This document shows, one piece after another, positions 25,556 through 34,239 of a DNA stretch of 64,000 nt. The translations under genes and the position numbers were made by a program. Source of the stretch: Scleromatobacter sp039920745 (lineage in GTDB: Bacteria; Pseudomonadota; Gammaproteobacteria; Burkholderiales; Burkholderiaceae_C); the NCBI GenBank assembly GCA_039920745.1, contig JBDSDD010000077.1, positions 47,604 to 111,603 on the forward strand, written 5' to 3'. The notes under the pieces were generated by a model. That model was not told the DNA's origin and ran no database searches. It saw only the letters and a program-made list of their open reading frames with translations. Each line of letters opens with the position of its first letter. The stretch's first letter is position 1.

Positions 25556-26794
25556 ATGCCGATGACTCCTCCGCCGACCCCCGCCCAACCGTCCGACCGC
25601 GTCCTCGAAGCGATGCAGATCAGCCTGCGCGGCTGCGACGAACTGCTGCCCCAGGCCGACTGGCTCAAGAAGTTGATGCGCTCGGAAGCCACAGGCCAGC
25701 CGCTGCGCATCAAGCTGGGGCTGGATCCGACGGCGCCGGACATCCACATCGGCCACACCGTGGTGCTCAACAAGATGCGCCAGCTCCAGGATCTGGGGCA
25801 CACCGTCATCTTTCTGATCGGCGACTTCACGTCGCTGATCGGCGACCCGTCCGGACGCAACAACACGCGCCCGCCGCTGACCCACGAGCAGATCAAGGCC
25901 AACGCCGAGACCTATTACAAGCAGGCGAGCCTGGTGCTCGATCCGGCCCGCACGGAGATCCGCTACAACAGCGAGTGGAGCGACCCGCTGGGCGCTCGCG
26001 GCATGATCCAGCTGGCCGCCAAGTACACCGTCGCCCGGATGATGGAGCGTGACGACTTCACCAAGCGCTTCGCGGCGCAGACGCCCATCAGCGTGCACGA
26101 ATTCCTGTACCCGCTGATGCAGGGCTACGACTCGGTGGCGCTCAGGAGCGACCTCGAGCTCGGCGGCACCGACCAGAAGTTCAACCTGCTGGTGGGCCGC
26201 CACCTGCAGCAGGAGTACGGCCAGGAGCCGCAGTGCATCTTGACGATGCCGCTGCTGGAGGGCCTGGACGGCGTCGAGAAGATGTCGAAGTCCAAGAACA
26301 ACTACGTGGGCATCGCCGAGGCGCCGAACGACATGTACGCCAAGGTCTTGAAGATCAGCGACGTGCAGATGTGGAAGTGGTACACGTTGCTGAGCTTCCG
26401 CCCGGAGTCCGAGATCGCCAAGCTGAAGACCGAAGTCGAAGGTGGTCGCAACCCGAAGGACGTCAAGGTGATGCTCGCCAAGGAGATCACTGCGCGCTTC
26501 CATTCCGCTGCGGATGCCGACAGGGCGGAGCAGTGGTTCGAAGACAAGGCCAAGGGCGGCATCCCCGACGACATCAACGAGGTGAGCGTGTCCGGCGCGC
26601 CCCTCGGCATTGCAGCCCTGTTGAAGCAAGCGGGCCTTGTCGAGTCGAATGGGGAAGGCAATCGCCTGATCGACGGCGGGGGCGTCAGGATCGACCAGGT
26701 TGTGATCAGCGACAAGGCGCTGAAGGTCGACGCGGGCACCTACGTGCTGCAGATCGGGCGCCGGAAGTTCGCGCGCGTGACGCTGACGCCCTGA
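25556..26794 (+). CDS. tyrS: Tyrosyl-tRNA synthetase
   Basis: 412-residue class I synthetase. The HIGH motif appears as HIGH in DIHIGHTVVLNKM, the KMSKS motif as EKMSKSKNN, and a C-terminal S4 RNA-binding domain (GGGVRIDQVVISDKALKVDAG) completes it. The subtype with a long N-terminus and GDPSGR motif is the usual betaproteobacterial form. Two close ATGs (25556 and 25562) are possible starts. It converges with the arsenic operon. Confidence 0.97.
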   Translation: MPMTPPPTPAQPSDRVLEAMQISLRGCDELLPQADWLKKLMRSEATGQPLRIKLGLDPTAPDIHIGHTVVLNKMRQLQDLGHTVIFLIGDFTSLIGDPSGRNNTRPPLTHEQIKANAETYYKQASLVLDPARTEIRYNSEWSDPLGARGMIQLAAKYTVARMMERDDFTKRFAAQTPISVHEFLYPLMQGYDSVALRSDLELGGTDQKFNLLVGRHLQQEYGQEPQCILTMPLLEGLDGVEKMSKSKNNYVGIAEAPNDMYAKVLKISDVQMWKWYTLLSFRPESEIAKLKTEVEGGRNPKDVKVMLAKEITARFHSAADADRAEQWFEDKAKGGIPDDINEVSVSGAPLGIAALLKQAGLVESNGEGNRLIDGGGVRIDQVVISDKALKVDAGTYVLQIGRRKFARVTLTP

Positions 26795-26842
26795 TCGTTT
26801 CCTCTGCAGTCAGCCGAGTGAAGCCGACGCGAAGCGTTGCGC

Positions 26843-27271
26843 TCAACGCGGCTCGCGGCGGCGTCCGTCGTCCTCGACGACTTCGCCGTCTTCCTTCGTG
26901 AATCGGCGCAGGGGGCCGACCGGCAGCAACTCCAGCACGAGTTCGGACGGCCGGCACAACGCCGTGCCGAGCGCTGTCTCCACGATCGGCCGATTCATCA
27001 GCACCGGGTGTTGCTCGATGAAGCCCAGGAGCTGCTCGTCCGTCCAGGCGGGGTTGCCGAGGTCGAGCGCGGCGAATGGCGTTCCCTTCTCGCGCAGGAT
27101 CTGGCGCACGTCGATGCGCATGGCCGCGAGCAGCGATCGCAGGCGCTCGCGGGAGGGCGGCGTCTTCAGGTACTCGACCACCGTGGGCACGATCCCGGCG
27201 TGGCGGATCAGCGCCAGCGTGTTGCGCGACGTGCCGCAGGCGGGGTTGTGGAAGATCGTGACATCAGGCAT
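26843..27271 (-). CDS. arsC: Glutaredoxin-dependent arsenate reductase
   Basis: 142-residue ArsC that reduces arsenate to arsenite using glutathione/glutaredoxin. It starts MPDVTIFHNPACGTSRNTL with the catalytic Cys12 (H-N-P-x-C-G-x-S-R), and the anion-binding arginines follow (RPIVET). It overlaps the preceding aquaporin gene by 8 bp and is the last gene of the minus-strand ars operon. The ATG at 27271 was chosen over a longer reading into the aquaporin gene. Confidence 0.95.
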   Translation of the reverse strand: MPDVTIFHNPACGTSRNTLALIRHAGIVPTVVEYLKTPPSRERLRSLLAAMRIDVRQILREKGTPFAALDLGNPAWTDEQLLGFIEQHPVLMNRPIVETALGTALCRPSELVLELLPVGPLRRFTKEDGEVVEDDGRRREPR

Positions 27272-27944
27272 TGGAAGGTTCCTGGATCGGCGCCGGATCG
27301 CGAGGGTGGCCGAGGGCGCTGCTGGCGAGCAGGGCCAGCGCGGTGCCGGCCAGCTCCGCCAGCACGAACGCCGGAACGCAGGACGGTGCGATCCCGGCAA
27401 AGGTGTCGCTCAGCATGCGCCCGAACGCGGCGGCGGGATTGGCGAAAGACGTGGAGGCCGTGAACCAGTAGGCTGCAGCGATGTAGGCGGCGACCATGGC
27501 GGCTGCGCGCGGCGCTGGCGCCCGCAGCACGACCAGCACCAGGCCGAAGGTCGCGATGACCTCGGCGAGCCACTGGCCCGCGCCCGAGCGCAGATGGGTC
27601 GAGACCTGCAGGAGCCTCAGGTCGAACATGGCATGGGCCAGCCAGGTGCCAAGCACGGCGCCCAGCAACTGTGCCGCGATGGTGCCCGGTACCTGCCGCC
27701 AGGCCAGTTTGCCGCGCCAGGCCAGCGCCAGCGTCACGACGGGATTGAAATGCGCGCCGCTGACCGGGGCAAGCAATTCGATCAGGACGTACAAGCCCGC
27801 CGCGGTGGCGAGCGTGTTGGCGAGCAACGCGATTGCTGCGTTCCCGTTCGCCAGGCGCTGCGCCATGACACCGGAGCCGACCACCATGCACAGCAGCAGC
27901 GCCGTGCCGAGCGACTCGCCCAGGATTCGCTGCTGCAACCTCAT
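27264..27944 (-). CDS. Aquaporin-family channel (AqpS-like)
   Basis: 226-residue major intrinsic protein with six predicted membrane helices. The two half-helix motifs are NPV (HFNPVVTL) and NPA (FANPAAAFGR); the first is a variant of NPA. Placement between arsI and arsC matches AqpS channels that let arsenite made by ArsC flow out of the cell. No arsB or acr3 pump is present in this operon. The ATG at 27944 was chosen; an upstream ATG at 27989 adds an arginine-rich stretch. Confidence 0.9.
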   Translation of the reverse strand: MRLQQRILGESLGTALLLCMVVGSGVMAQRLANGNAAIALLANTLATAAGLYVLIELLAPVSGAHFNPVVTLALAWRGKLAWRQVPGTIAAQLLGAVLGTWLAHAMFDLRLLQVSTHLRSGAGQWLAEVIATFGLVLVVLRAPAPRAAAMVAAYIAAAYWFTASTSFANPAAAFGRMLSDTFAGIAPSCVPAFVLAELAGTALALLASSALGHPRDPAPIQEPSNA

Positions 27945-27948
27945 CGCG

Positions 27949-28434
27949 TCAGCAGCACGAAGCCGTCGGCGCGCCCGTGACCGGGACACCGATCGGCTTG
28001 CCGCGCGGCGCTTGGCCGGCGCAGCAGGCGGCGGCCTGTTCCTGGCCGCTCGACGTCTTGTCGCTGAACACCGGGATGTTGCCCAGGGTATGGAACTGTT
28101 CCCACGCGATGCCTTGCGGATCGGTGACCCAGTACTTGTCGCTGCGAGCGTAGCAACACGTGGTCTCGCCCACGTCCAGCAGCGACATGTCGGCGGCTTC
28201 AGCCTGCGCTTTCAGCGCCGCGAGTTCTTCCTCGGTGTCGGTCTGGATGCCGAGGTGATCCACGCCCAGCTTGTCGCCGCGGGTCGAGATCGCGAAGTTG
28301 ATGCGCGGATCCTCCAACATCCATTTGGCGTAGTCGCCTTCGACGCGCGTGGGCTCGACGGCGAACATCTTCGAGTAGAAGGCGATGCTGGCCTGCAGGT
28401 CTTCGACATGGGCGTGGACGTGGAATCGCTTCAT
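27949..28434 (-). CDS. arsI: ArsI/CadI-family dioxygenase (VOC fold)
   Basis: 161-residue vicinal-oxygen-chelate enzyme. Metal-binding His residues lie in MKRFHVHAHV and VDHLGIQ, and the vicinal Cys pair in GETTCCYARSDKYWVTDPQG is the substrate thiol motif of ArsI, the C-As lyase that demethylates trivalent organoarsenicals. The C-terminal tail is Cys-rich (AAACCAGQ, ends SCC). The family is also annotated CadI; I prefer ArsI from the arsenic context. Second gene of the operon. Confidence 0.85.
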   Translation of the reverse strand: MKRFHVHAHVEDLQASIAFYSKMFAVEPTRVEGDYAKWMLEDPRINFAISTRGDKLGVDHLGIQTDTEEELAALKAQAEAADMSLLDVGETTCCYARSDKYWVTDPQGIAWEQFHTLGNIPVFSDKTSSGQEQAAACCAGQAPRGKPIGVPVTGAPTASCC

Positions 28435-28456
28435 GGCAGTCTCCGGTGGGTGAGGA

Positions 28457-28783
28457 TCAGCAGCCGCAGGCTGCGTCGGGTGTTGCGACGGCGCAGGCGG
28501 CGCCGGCGCAGCAGTTGTCGGTGAGGAAAGTGATCAGCGCATTCATCCGGTCATACGCGGCCCGGTAGATGAGGTTGCGCCCGTCGCGCTCCTGCGAGAC
28601 GAGGTCGGCGTGGATCAGCTCCTTCAGGTGGAACGACAGGGTCGTGGCGCTGGTGTCCAGCGCGGCTGCCATGACACCTGGTGTCAATCCACCCTGGCCC
28701 ACGACCACCAGCGCGCGGAACACGCGCAGGCGCAGCGGGTGGGCGAGGGCGGCCAGCGCCCGGATGGTGTCGTCTTCTTGCAT
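28457..28783 (-). CDS. arsR: ArsR-family repressor
   Basis: 108-residue winged-helix metalloregulator. The DNA-recognition helix region is LDTSATTLSFHLKELIHADLV, and a Cys-rich C-terminus (NCCAGAACAV...AACGC) is the likely arsenite site, a different layout from the ELCVCDL motif of E. coli ArsR. It is the first gene of the ars operon. Its ATG lies inside the operator dyad (28782-28805), so the mRNA is probably leaderless or nearly so and the repressor should block its own start region. Confidence 0.92.
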   Translation of the reverse strand: MQEDDTIRALAALAHPLRLRVFRALVVVGQGGLTPGVMAAALDTSATTLSFHLKELIHADLVSQERDGRNLIYRAAYDRMNALITFLTDNCCAGAACAVATPDAACGC

Positions 28784-28818
28784 ATTTCAACAATACTTGA
28801 AATATAGAAGGATGGCAA
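28782..28818 (-). promoter_or_regulatory. ars operon promoter and ArsR operator
   Basis: A perfect dyad of two 9-bp arms (ATATTTCAA, TTGAAATAT) with a 6-nt centre spans 28782-28805. On the minus strand TTGCCA (28818-28813) and TATTGT (28795-28790) are 17 bp apart and form a -35/-10 pair. The dyad covers the -10 box, the expected start site and the arsR ATG. Confidence 0.8.
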
Positions 28819-28868
28819 GCTTTCGAAGCGACGAAGCTTGGGCGCGGCAGGTTCACTAAACTGGCGCC

Positions 28869-29792
28869 ATGACGATCCCGATTCCCGCCAGCGCCACGCT
28901 GGACACGCTGCTGCAACGCGCCGACCGCCTCCTGGCCCGCCTCGAGGGCTTGTTGCCCGTGCCCGCCGCCGAGCCCGACTGGGCCGCGTCGATCGCATTC
29001 CGCTATCGCAAGCGCGCGCACGGCGCGTTCGGCGCGAGCACGCACGGGGGCGTGCTGGAGCCGGTGCGCCACGTGGCGCCGATCGTGCTGGACAACCTCA
29101 AGGAGGTCGACGCCCAGAAGGCGCGCCTGCGCGCCAATACCGCGCAGTTCGTGGCTGGCCGCTCGGCCAACAACGTGCTGCTGACAGGCGCGCGCGGTAC
29201 CGGCAAGAGCTCGTTGATCAAGGCCTGCCTGCACGAGTTCGCGCCGCAGGGCCTGCGGCTGATCGAGGTCGACAAGGCCGACCTCGTCGACCTGCCGGAC
29301 ATCGCCGCACTGATCGAGGGCCGGCCCGAGCGCTTCATCGTCTACTGCGACGACCTGAGCTTCGACGAGGGCGAAGCCGGCTACAAGGCGCTCAAGTCGA
29401 TGCTGGACGGCACGATCTCGGCGTCCTCCGACAACGTGCTGGTCTACGCGACTTCCAACCGCCGCCACTTGCTGCCCGAGCAGATGAAGGACAACCTGGC
29501 CGCCACGCACGACGAGGACGGCGAACTGCATCCGGGCGAGGCGATCGAGGAGAAGATCTCGCTGTCCGAGCGCTTCGGGTTGTGGATCAGCTTCTACCCG
29601 TTCAGCCAGCCCGAGTACCTGGCCATCGTCGGCCAGTGGCTGCGCCATTTCGGCATCGACGACGTGGCGACCGCGTCGCTGCGTGCGGAGGCGCTCGTGT
29701 GGGCGCTGGAGCGTGGCTCGCGCTCGGGTCGCGTCGCGTACCAGTTCGCGCGCGATCGCGCGGGTCGCGTTGGCGCGGGAGACGCGGCATGA
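28869..29792 (+). CDS. DUF815-family AAA ATPase
   Basis: 307 residues. Walker A is GARGTGKSS (about residue 107), Walker B is FIVYCDDLSFD, and sensor-like ATSNRRHLLPEQ follows. This matches DUF815 ATP-binding proteins of Proteobacteria, cytosolic AAA proteins of unknown role often encoded beside a mutT-type gene, as here: the next ORF overlaps it by 4 bp (ATGA). Divergent from arsR, from which it is separated by 85 bp. Confidence 0.88.
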   Translation: MTIPIPASATLDTLLQRADRLLARLEGLLPVPAAEPDWAASIAFRYRKRAHGAFGASTHGGVLEPVRHVAPIVLDNLKEVDAQKARLRANTAQFVAGRSANNVLLTGARGTGKSSLIKACLHEFAPQGLRLIEVDKADLVDLPDIAALIEGRPERFIVYCDDLSFDEGEAGYKALKSMLDGTISASSDNVLVYATSNRRHLLPEQMKDNLAATHDEDGELHPGEAIEEKISLSERFGLWISFYPFSQPEYLAIVGQWLRHFGIDDVATASLRAEALVWALERGSRSGRVAYQFARDRAGRVGAGDAA

Positions 29793-30265
29793 ACCAGCCG
29801 GTCACCGTCATCATCGATTCGCCCGACGCGCCGTCTCACTACGGAGAGCGCCCGATCACCGAGGTCGCCGTCGGCGTGCTGGTCGACGCGCAGGGGCGTT
29901 TCCTGCTGACCTCGCGCCCCGCGGGCAAGGTCTACGCGGGCTACTGGGAGTTTCCGGGCGGCAAGCTGGAGGCCGGCGAGACGGTGGAGCGGGCGCTGCG
30001 GCGCGAACTGCACGAGGAGATCGGCATCACGATCGCCACCGCGCAGCCCTGGCAGGTGCTGATGATGGACTACCCGCACGCCCGCGTTCGCCTGAACTTC
30101 TGCAAGGTGTTCGCGTGGACCGGTGAGTTCGAGATGCGCGAGCGCCAGCAGATGGCGTGGGAGACGCTGCCGGTGCAAAGCGTGCCGGTGCTGCCCGGCA
30201 CGATTCCCGTGCTCGAATGGTTCGCTCAGGAGCGTGGCTTCGAGGGTGCCACGCACCGCGGCTGA
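29789..30265 (+). CDS. mutT: NUDIX hydrolase, MutT-like (8-oxo-dGTP diphosphatase)
   Basis: 158-residue NUDIX enzyme. The Nudix box GGKLEAGETVERALRRELHEEIGI (central residues G-E-R-E-E-G in place) starts near residue 56. The closest role is removal of 8-oxo-dGTP from the nucleotide pool. An N-terminal extension of about 20 residues precedes the usual MutT start. ATG at 29789 overlaps the stop of the DUF815 gene, indicating translational coupling. Confidence 0.9.
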   Translation: MNQPVTVIIDSPDAPSHYGERPITEVAVGVLVDAQGRFLLTSRPAGKVYAGYWEFPGGKLEAGETVERALRRELHEEIGITIATAQPWQVLMMDYPHARVRLNFCKVFAWTGEFEMRERQQMAWETLPVQSVPVLPGTIPVLEWFAQERGFEGATHRG

Positions 30266-30287
30266 CGCGACGCGCGGCCGCGCCTGC

Positions 30288-31646
30288 TCAGCGTGAGAAC
30301 AGCTGGATCAGGCCGTCGACCGGCGTGCCGGGCTTGCCCGCCACCACTGCCAGCGGGCCTTCCTGCGCGAGCCACACGACGGCGGCCGGGTTGCCGAGCG
30401 AGCTCTCGGTGAGGCCGGCGGGGGCGCCAGTCGCGACGGTCAGCGAACCCGCCAGCGTGACGGGCGCGCCGCCGTAGGGCTGCAAGGTTTCGAGGAGGGA
30501 CGCGCTGGCCGGCGCCAGGCCCAGCGTGCCCCAGCGTCCCAGGGTGTCGCCGCCCACCAGGGTCGAGGCGACCGGGCCGGCGACGGCCGGCAGGCCGATC
30601 GCGAAGATGCGCCCGGTGCCCGCCGCTTCGGCGCGCAGGAGCACTTGCGTGTCGCCTGCGCGCGCGACGCGGAACTGCACATACTCGTTGTGCACGGAAT
30701 CAATGGCCAGGAACGATCCCTCGGACGCGGCGAGGTAGTAGTCGTGAATCGAGGCTGCCGGGCACTTGGCGAGCGAGAAGGCCTCGGCGTTGACACACAC
30801 CTTCATCGACGTGCCGAGCATGCTGGCGGCGTGGACCCGCGTCACGGTATTGCCGTCGGCCAGGATCTCGCGCTCGAACATGGTGAACTCGCGGCTGTCC
30901 AACCCGTTCGTGGCGGTGATGAAGCTGCGCGCCGCGATGAAGGGTTGCGTGCCGTCGCCGAGATCGGCGCTGCCCACGAGCAGCTCCGACGTCTCGCGCC
31001 AGCCGGCGCCGCCGTCCAGGTGCCAGGTGGCGTCCGCGTCCGGTCCGGTGTAAGGCAGCGTGCGTGCGCCCACGCCCTCGAAGGTGATGTTCGAGGCCGT
31101 GGCGTCGATGCTGGCATCCAGGCGCCGCCCGGCCGCCGTGAACACGCGATAGCCGGCGCCTGGCAGGTTGGCCAGCGCCACCGTGTTGGTGACCCGATAG
31201 CCCGGGCCGCCCGCCACGTCGACCCGCACGAAGTTCGTGACGGACGTGAGCTCCGCGCTGCGCACCAGCGCGACGACGTCGACCGTCACCGTCGCACCGA
31301 TCCCCATCGTGCGGATGTCGGCGCAGGATTGCGAGGAAACGGCCTGGGTCACGTCCCCTTCCATGGTGCACGTCACCGTCGACTTGAGGAGGTTGTAGTC
31401 GAGGTAGGGGAAGATCGTGAAGTCGTTGACGCTCACAGGCCCCGGGTTCGTCACCGTGATCCGCCAGGCGACCGTGTCGCCAGGGTGGTAGGTGCCTGTC
31501 GGCTGGGTCACGGCCAGCGTCAAGTGCGCATCGCGCTGGGGCGTGTGGGGTGCGACGCAGCCGTGGCCGCAGAGCAATTGGATGGCAGCGGCGGCCGCGA
31601 GCACGCGCAGCGCGACGGCGCGAGCGCCGATTGAAAACCTGAACAT
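30288..31646 (-). CDS. Exported DUF11-type repeat protein
   Basis: 452 residues. The ATG at 31646 has CGAGGGAGT upstream and opens an export signal (FRFSIGARAVALRVLAAAAAIQLLCGHGC). A cysteine follows the hydrophobic stretch, but the lipobox is not canonical. Residues ~45-150 look like a DUF11/CARDB-like domain (LTLAVTQPTGTYHPGDTVAWRITVTNPGPVSV...). The rest (~170-450) is beta-rich and unrecognised. It converges with mutT. Role unknown; probably cell-surface. Confidence 0.75.
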   Translation of the reverse strand: MFRFSIGARAVALRVLAAAAAIQLLCGHGCVAPHTPQRDAHLTLAVTQPTGTYHPGDTVAWRITVTNPGPVSVNDFTIFPYLDYNLLKSTVTCTMEGDVTQAVSSQSCADIRTMGIGATVTVDVVALVRSAELTSVTNFVRVDVAGGPGYRVTNTVALANLPGAGYRVFTAAGRRLDASIDATASNITFEGVGARTLPYTGPDADATWHLDGGAGWRETSELLVGSADLGDGTQPFIAARSFITATNGLDSREFTMFEREILADGNTVTRVHAASMLGTSMKVCVNAEAFSLAKCPAASIHDYYLAASEGSFLAIDSVHNEYVQFRVARAGDTQVLLRAEAAGTGRIFAIGLPAVAGPVASTLVGGDTLGRWGTLGLAPASASLLETLQPYGGAPVTLAGSLTVATGAPAGLTESSLGNPAAVVWLAQEGPLAVVAGKPGTPVDGLIQLFSR

Positions 31647-31800
31647 GAACTCCCTCGGGTTGTGCCGGCTGTGCACGGGGGACATGGCGCCGGTCTGGGG
31701 AGTCATTGTAAGGTTACTGCAAGGTTTCCCGCGACCCAGGAAAACGCCGGGTTGCCGCATCCAGCAGGGTGCACAGCGCCGGGTTGGCTACACTGCGTCG

Positions 31801-32190
31801 ATGACCTGGCTCGACGAAGTGAAATGGGATCGCGACGGCCTCGTGCCGGTGATCGCGCAGGAGCGTGGCTCCGGCGACGTGCTGATGTTCGCGTGGATGA
31901 ATCGCGATGCGCTCGCGCGCACGGCGCAGACACAGCGCGCCGTGTACTGGAGCCGCTCGCGCCAGAAGCTGTGGGCCAAGGGCGAGGAGTCGGGCCATGT
32001 GCAGCAGGTGCACCAGATGCGCCTCGACTGCGACAACGACGTTGTGCTGCTCGAGGTCACGCAACTCGGCCACGAGCCCGGAATCGCCTGCCACACGGGC
32101 CGCCACAGCTGTTTTTTCCAGAAGCTGGTGGACGGCGTGTGGACGCCGGTCGAGCCGGTGCTGAAGGATCCGGAGTCGATCTACAAATGA
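31801..32190 (+). CDS. hisI: Phosphoribosyl-AMP cyclohydrolase
   Basis: 129-residue histidine-pathway enzyme opening the PR-AMP ring. It has DVLMFAWMN, the metal-binding DCDND and CHTGRHSCF motifs with the expected cysteines. Start MTWLDEVKWDRDGLVPV is typical. hisE begins inside its stop codon (4-bp overlap). In Burkholderiales hisI and hisE are separate genes followed by the tat genes, as here. Confidence 0.97.
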   Translation: MTWLDEVKWDRDGLVPVIAQERGSGDVLMFAWMNRDALARTAQTQRAVYWSRSRQKLWAKGEESGHVQQVHQMRLDCDNDVVLLEVTQLGHEPGIACHTGRHSCFFQKLVDGVWTPVEPVLKDPESIYK

Positions 32191-32570
32191 ATGAATCTGA
32201 AAAGAGCCCGCTGAGCAGCAACGACAGCCTGGCCCGCCTCGCCGCGGTGATCGAATCGCGCAAGCCCGCCAATGGCGGCGATCCGGCCGCCAGCTACGTG
32301 GCGCGCCTGTTCGACAAGGGCACCGACGCGATCCTGAAGAAGGTCGGCGAGGAGGCCACCGAGACCGTGATGGCCGGCAAGGACGGCGACGCGAAGAAGA
32401 TCGTCTACGAAGTGGCCGACCTGTGGTTCCACTCGATGATCGCCCTGAGCCACTTCGGGCTGTCGCCAGCCGACGTGCTGCGCGAGCTGGAGCGTCGCGA
32501 GGGGCTCTCGGGGCTCGAGGAATTCGCGTTGCGCAAGTCGCAACTGCGCGACGTCGAATCCAACGCTTGA
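32187..32570 (+). CDS. hisE: Phosphoribosyl-ATP pyrophosphatase
   Basis: 127-residue MazG-like enzyme removing pyrophosphate from PR-ATP, the step before HisI. Motifs: SYVARLFDKGTDAILKKVGEEATETVMAGK and EVADLWFHSMIAL, giving the E-E-x-x-E and E-x-x-D metal sites. Translationally coupled to hisI by a 4-bp overlap. The first ~15 residues are a loosely conserved extension. Confidence 0.96.
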   Translation: MNESEKSPLSSNDSLARLAAVIESRKPANGGDPAASYVARLFDKGTDAILKKVGEEATETVMAGKDGDAKKIVYEVADLWFHSMIALSHFGLSPADVLRELERREGLSGLEEFALRKSQLRDVESNA

Positions 32571-32585
32571 ACGCAAGGACATGGC

Positions 32586-32936
32586 ATGAACACGCAGATC
32601 CAGACCACGGGCGCCGAAGGGCCGCGAACGCTGACCCACGTGATGTACGCGCTGCACACGGTCACGTGGTTCTCTGGCGGCATCTTCTCGGTGATCGCCA
32701 TCATTCTCAACCTGCTGAACTTCGGCAGCCTGCCCGACGACTTCTACCGCAGCCACTGGCGCTGGCAGTCGCGCACGTTCTGGTTCGCGCTGCTCGCGTT
32801 CGTGCTGAGCTCGCCGTTGTTTCTCCTGTTTTGGTTCCCGGGCGCCATCGCCTGGGTGATCGTCGGCCTGTGGTACCTGTACCGCTGCGTGCGCGGCTGG
32901 ATCGCCTTCAACGATCGCCGCCCCATGCCTGTCTGA
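32586..32936 (+). CDS. DUF4870-like small membrane protein
   Basis: 116 residues with three hydrophobic segments (about residues 25-48, 64-84 and 86-104). The pattern HVMYALHTVTWFSGGIFSVIAIILN...FYRSHWRWQSRTFW matches DUF4870/YidH-type inner-membrane proteins found between hisE and the HIT gene in this order. Function unknown. It sits 15 bp after hisE and is probably co-transcribed. Confidence 0.85.
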   Translation: MNTQIQTTGAEGPRTLTHVMYALHTVTWFSGGIFSVIAIILNLLNFGSLPDDFYRSHWRWQSRTFWFALLAFVLSSPLFLLFWFPGAIAWVIVGLWYLYRCVRGWIAFNDRRPMPV

Positions 32937-32950
32937 CCGGTAATCCGAGC

Positions 32951-33298
32951 ATGTCACACGACCCGAACTGCCTGTTCTGCAAGCTCGTCGAGGGCAAGAT
33001 CCCGTCGCGCAAGCTCTACGAGGACGCCGAGATGATCGCGTTCCATGACATCGCGCCCTGGGCTCCGGTGCACTTTCTGGTGGCGCCCAAGCGTCACATC
33101 GTGTCGATGGTCGAGGTGGGCGACGCCGAAGCCTCGTTGCTCGGCCGCATGATGGCGCTGATCCCGAAGCTGATGCTCGACAGTGGTGTCACGAATGGTT
33201 TTCGCATCATCGCCAATGCCGGCTCGGACGGCATGCAGGAGGTGCCGCACCTGCACCTGCACGCGATCGGCGGCCCCAGGCCGTGGGCCAAGGGGTGA
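32951..33298 (+). CDS. hinT: HIT-family nucleotide hydrolase (HinT-like)
   Basis: 115-residue histidine-triad protein. The triad is HLHLHAIGG near residue 97; an N-terminal CLFCKLVEGKIPSRKLYED start with a CxxC pair is typical of HinT. Such enzymes hydrolyse adenosine phosphoramidates and aminoacyl-adenylates. It lies between hisE and tatA, its usual neighbourhood here. Confidence 0.93.
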   Translation: MSHDPNCLFCKLVEGKIPSRKLYEDAEMIAFHDIAPWAPVHFLVAPKRHIVSMVEVGDAEASLLGRMMALIPKLMLDSGVTNGFRIIANAGSDGMQEVPHLHLHAIGGPRPWAKG

Positions 33299-33410
33299 AT
33301 CGTTTCTTCACACGGCTGCCACAGTGGGATCAATTAGAATGGGTCTTTGGTGTGTCGGGTCGCGCTTGCGCGATCATTCGAGCGCCGTCCGTTCCTGAAG
33401 GAGGCCCGTC

Positions 33411-33644
33411 ATGGGTATCTCGACCACTCACCTCATCATTTTCCTCGTCATCATCGTGGTGATCTTCGGCACGAAGAAGCTGAAGAACATCGGCTCCGAT
33501 CTGGGCGGCGCCGTCAAGGGCTTCAAGGACGGCATGAAGGACGGCGAAGCCAAGGCCGCCGAGACGCCGCCAGTGCAGCAAGTCGCCGCGACCGAAGTCC
33601 GCCCTGCCGGCGAGACGATCGACGTCGAGACCACGCGCCGCTGA
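33411..33644 (+). CDS. tatA: Sec-independent translocase subunit TatA
   Basis: 77-residue pore-forming subunit of the twin-arginine export system. One short membrane helix (residues 5-20, THLIIFLVIIVVIFG) is followed by the amphipathic helix with the invariant FGTKKLKNIGSDLGGAVKGFKDGMK. GGAGG ribosome site upstream. tatB and tatC follow, giving a complete Tat system. Confidence 0.97.
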   Translation: MGISTTHLIIFLVIIVVIFGTKKLKNIGSDLGGAVKGFKDGMKDGEAKAAETPPVQQVAATEVRPAGETIDVETTRR

Positions 33645-33683
33645 GCGCGTCGATGACGCTGACCCGACGCAATTCCATCTTCA

Positions 33684-34157
33684 ATGTTTGATATCGGCGT
33701 CACCAAGCTGGCCATCGTCGGCGGCATCGCCCTGATCGTCATCGGCCCCGAACGACTGCCGCGCGTCGCGCGCATGGTGGGTACCTTGCTGGGACGCGCG
33801 CAACGCTATGTCGCGGACGTCAAGGCCGAGGTCAATCGCTCGATCGAGGTCGAGGAACTGTCGAAGATGAAGTCGCAGTTCGAGGGCGCCGCGCGCGATG
33901 TGCACGACGCTGTGAACCGCACGATGCGCGATCCCGGCGCGTTCGACGAGCCCGGCGTGTCCGACATGGCTGATGCCGCCGCGATGCGAGCGCTGCCGCC
34001 GCCTGCCTACAAGGCGCCGCGCAAGAACTGGCGCCTCAAGCGCGCCGCGATGCCCACCTGGTACAAGAAGCACAACGGCGTTCGCACCAACGCGCAGTCG
34101 GGCGCGGCCCGGGTCGCGCGATTCCGCCCCCGCCCCCGCAGCGGTGGCGCCCTCTGA
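33684..34157 (+). CDS. tatB: Sec-independent translocase subunit TatB
   Basis: 157-residue Tat receptor component. It begins MFDIGVTKLAIVGGIALIVIGPERLPRVAR, with the TatB-specific Glu8-position region and GPERLP hinge, then a long charged helix (~50-90). The C-terminal third is Arg/Pro-rich and variable. Forms the twin-arginine signal receptor with TatC. 39 bp after tatA. Confidence 0.95.
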   Translation: MFDIGVTKLAIVGGIALIVIGPERLPRVARMVGTLLGRAQRYVADVKAEVNRSIEVEELSKMKSQFEGAARDVHDAVNRTMRDPGAFDEPGVSDMADAAAMRALPPPAYKAPRKNWRLKRAAMPTWYKKHNGVRTNAQSGAARVARFRPRPRSGGAL

Positions 34158-34239
34158 GCCTGGCGCCTGCGCCGTGCGGTCCATGCTGGCCGCGGTGCGG
34201 CGCGCCCACATCGACACCCACTTCCTGAGCCGTTGACCC

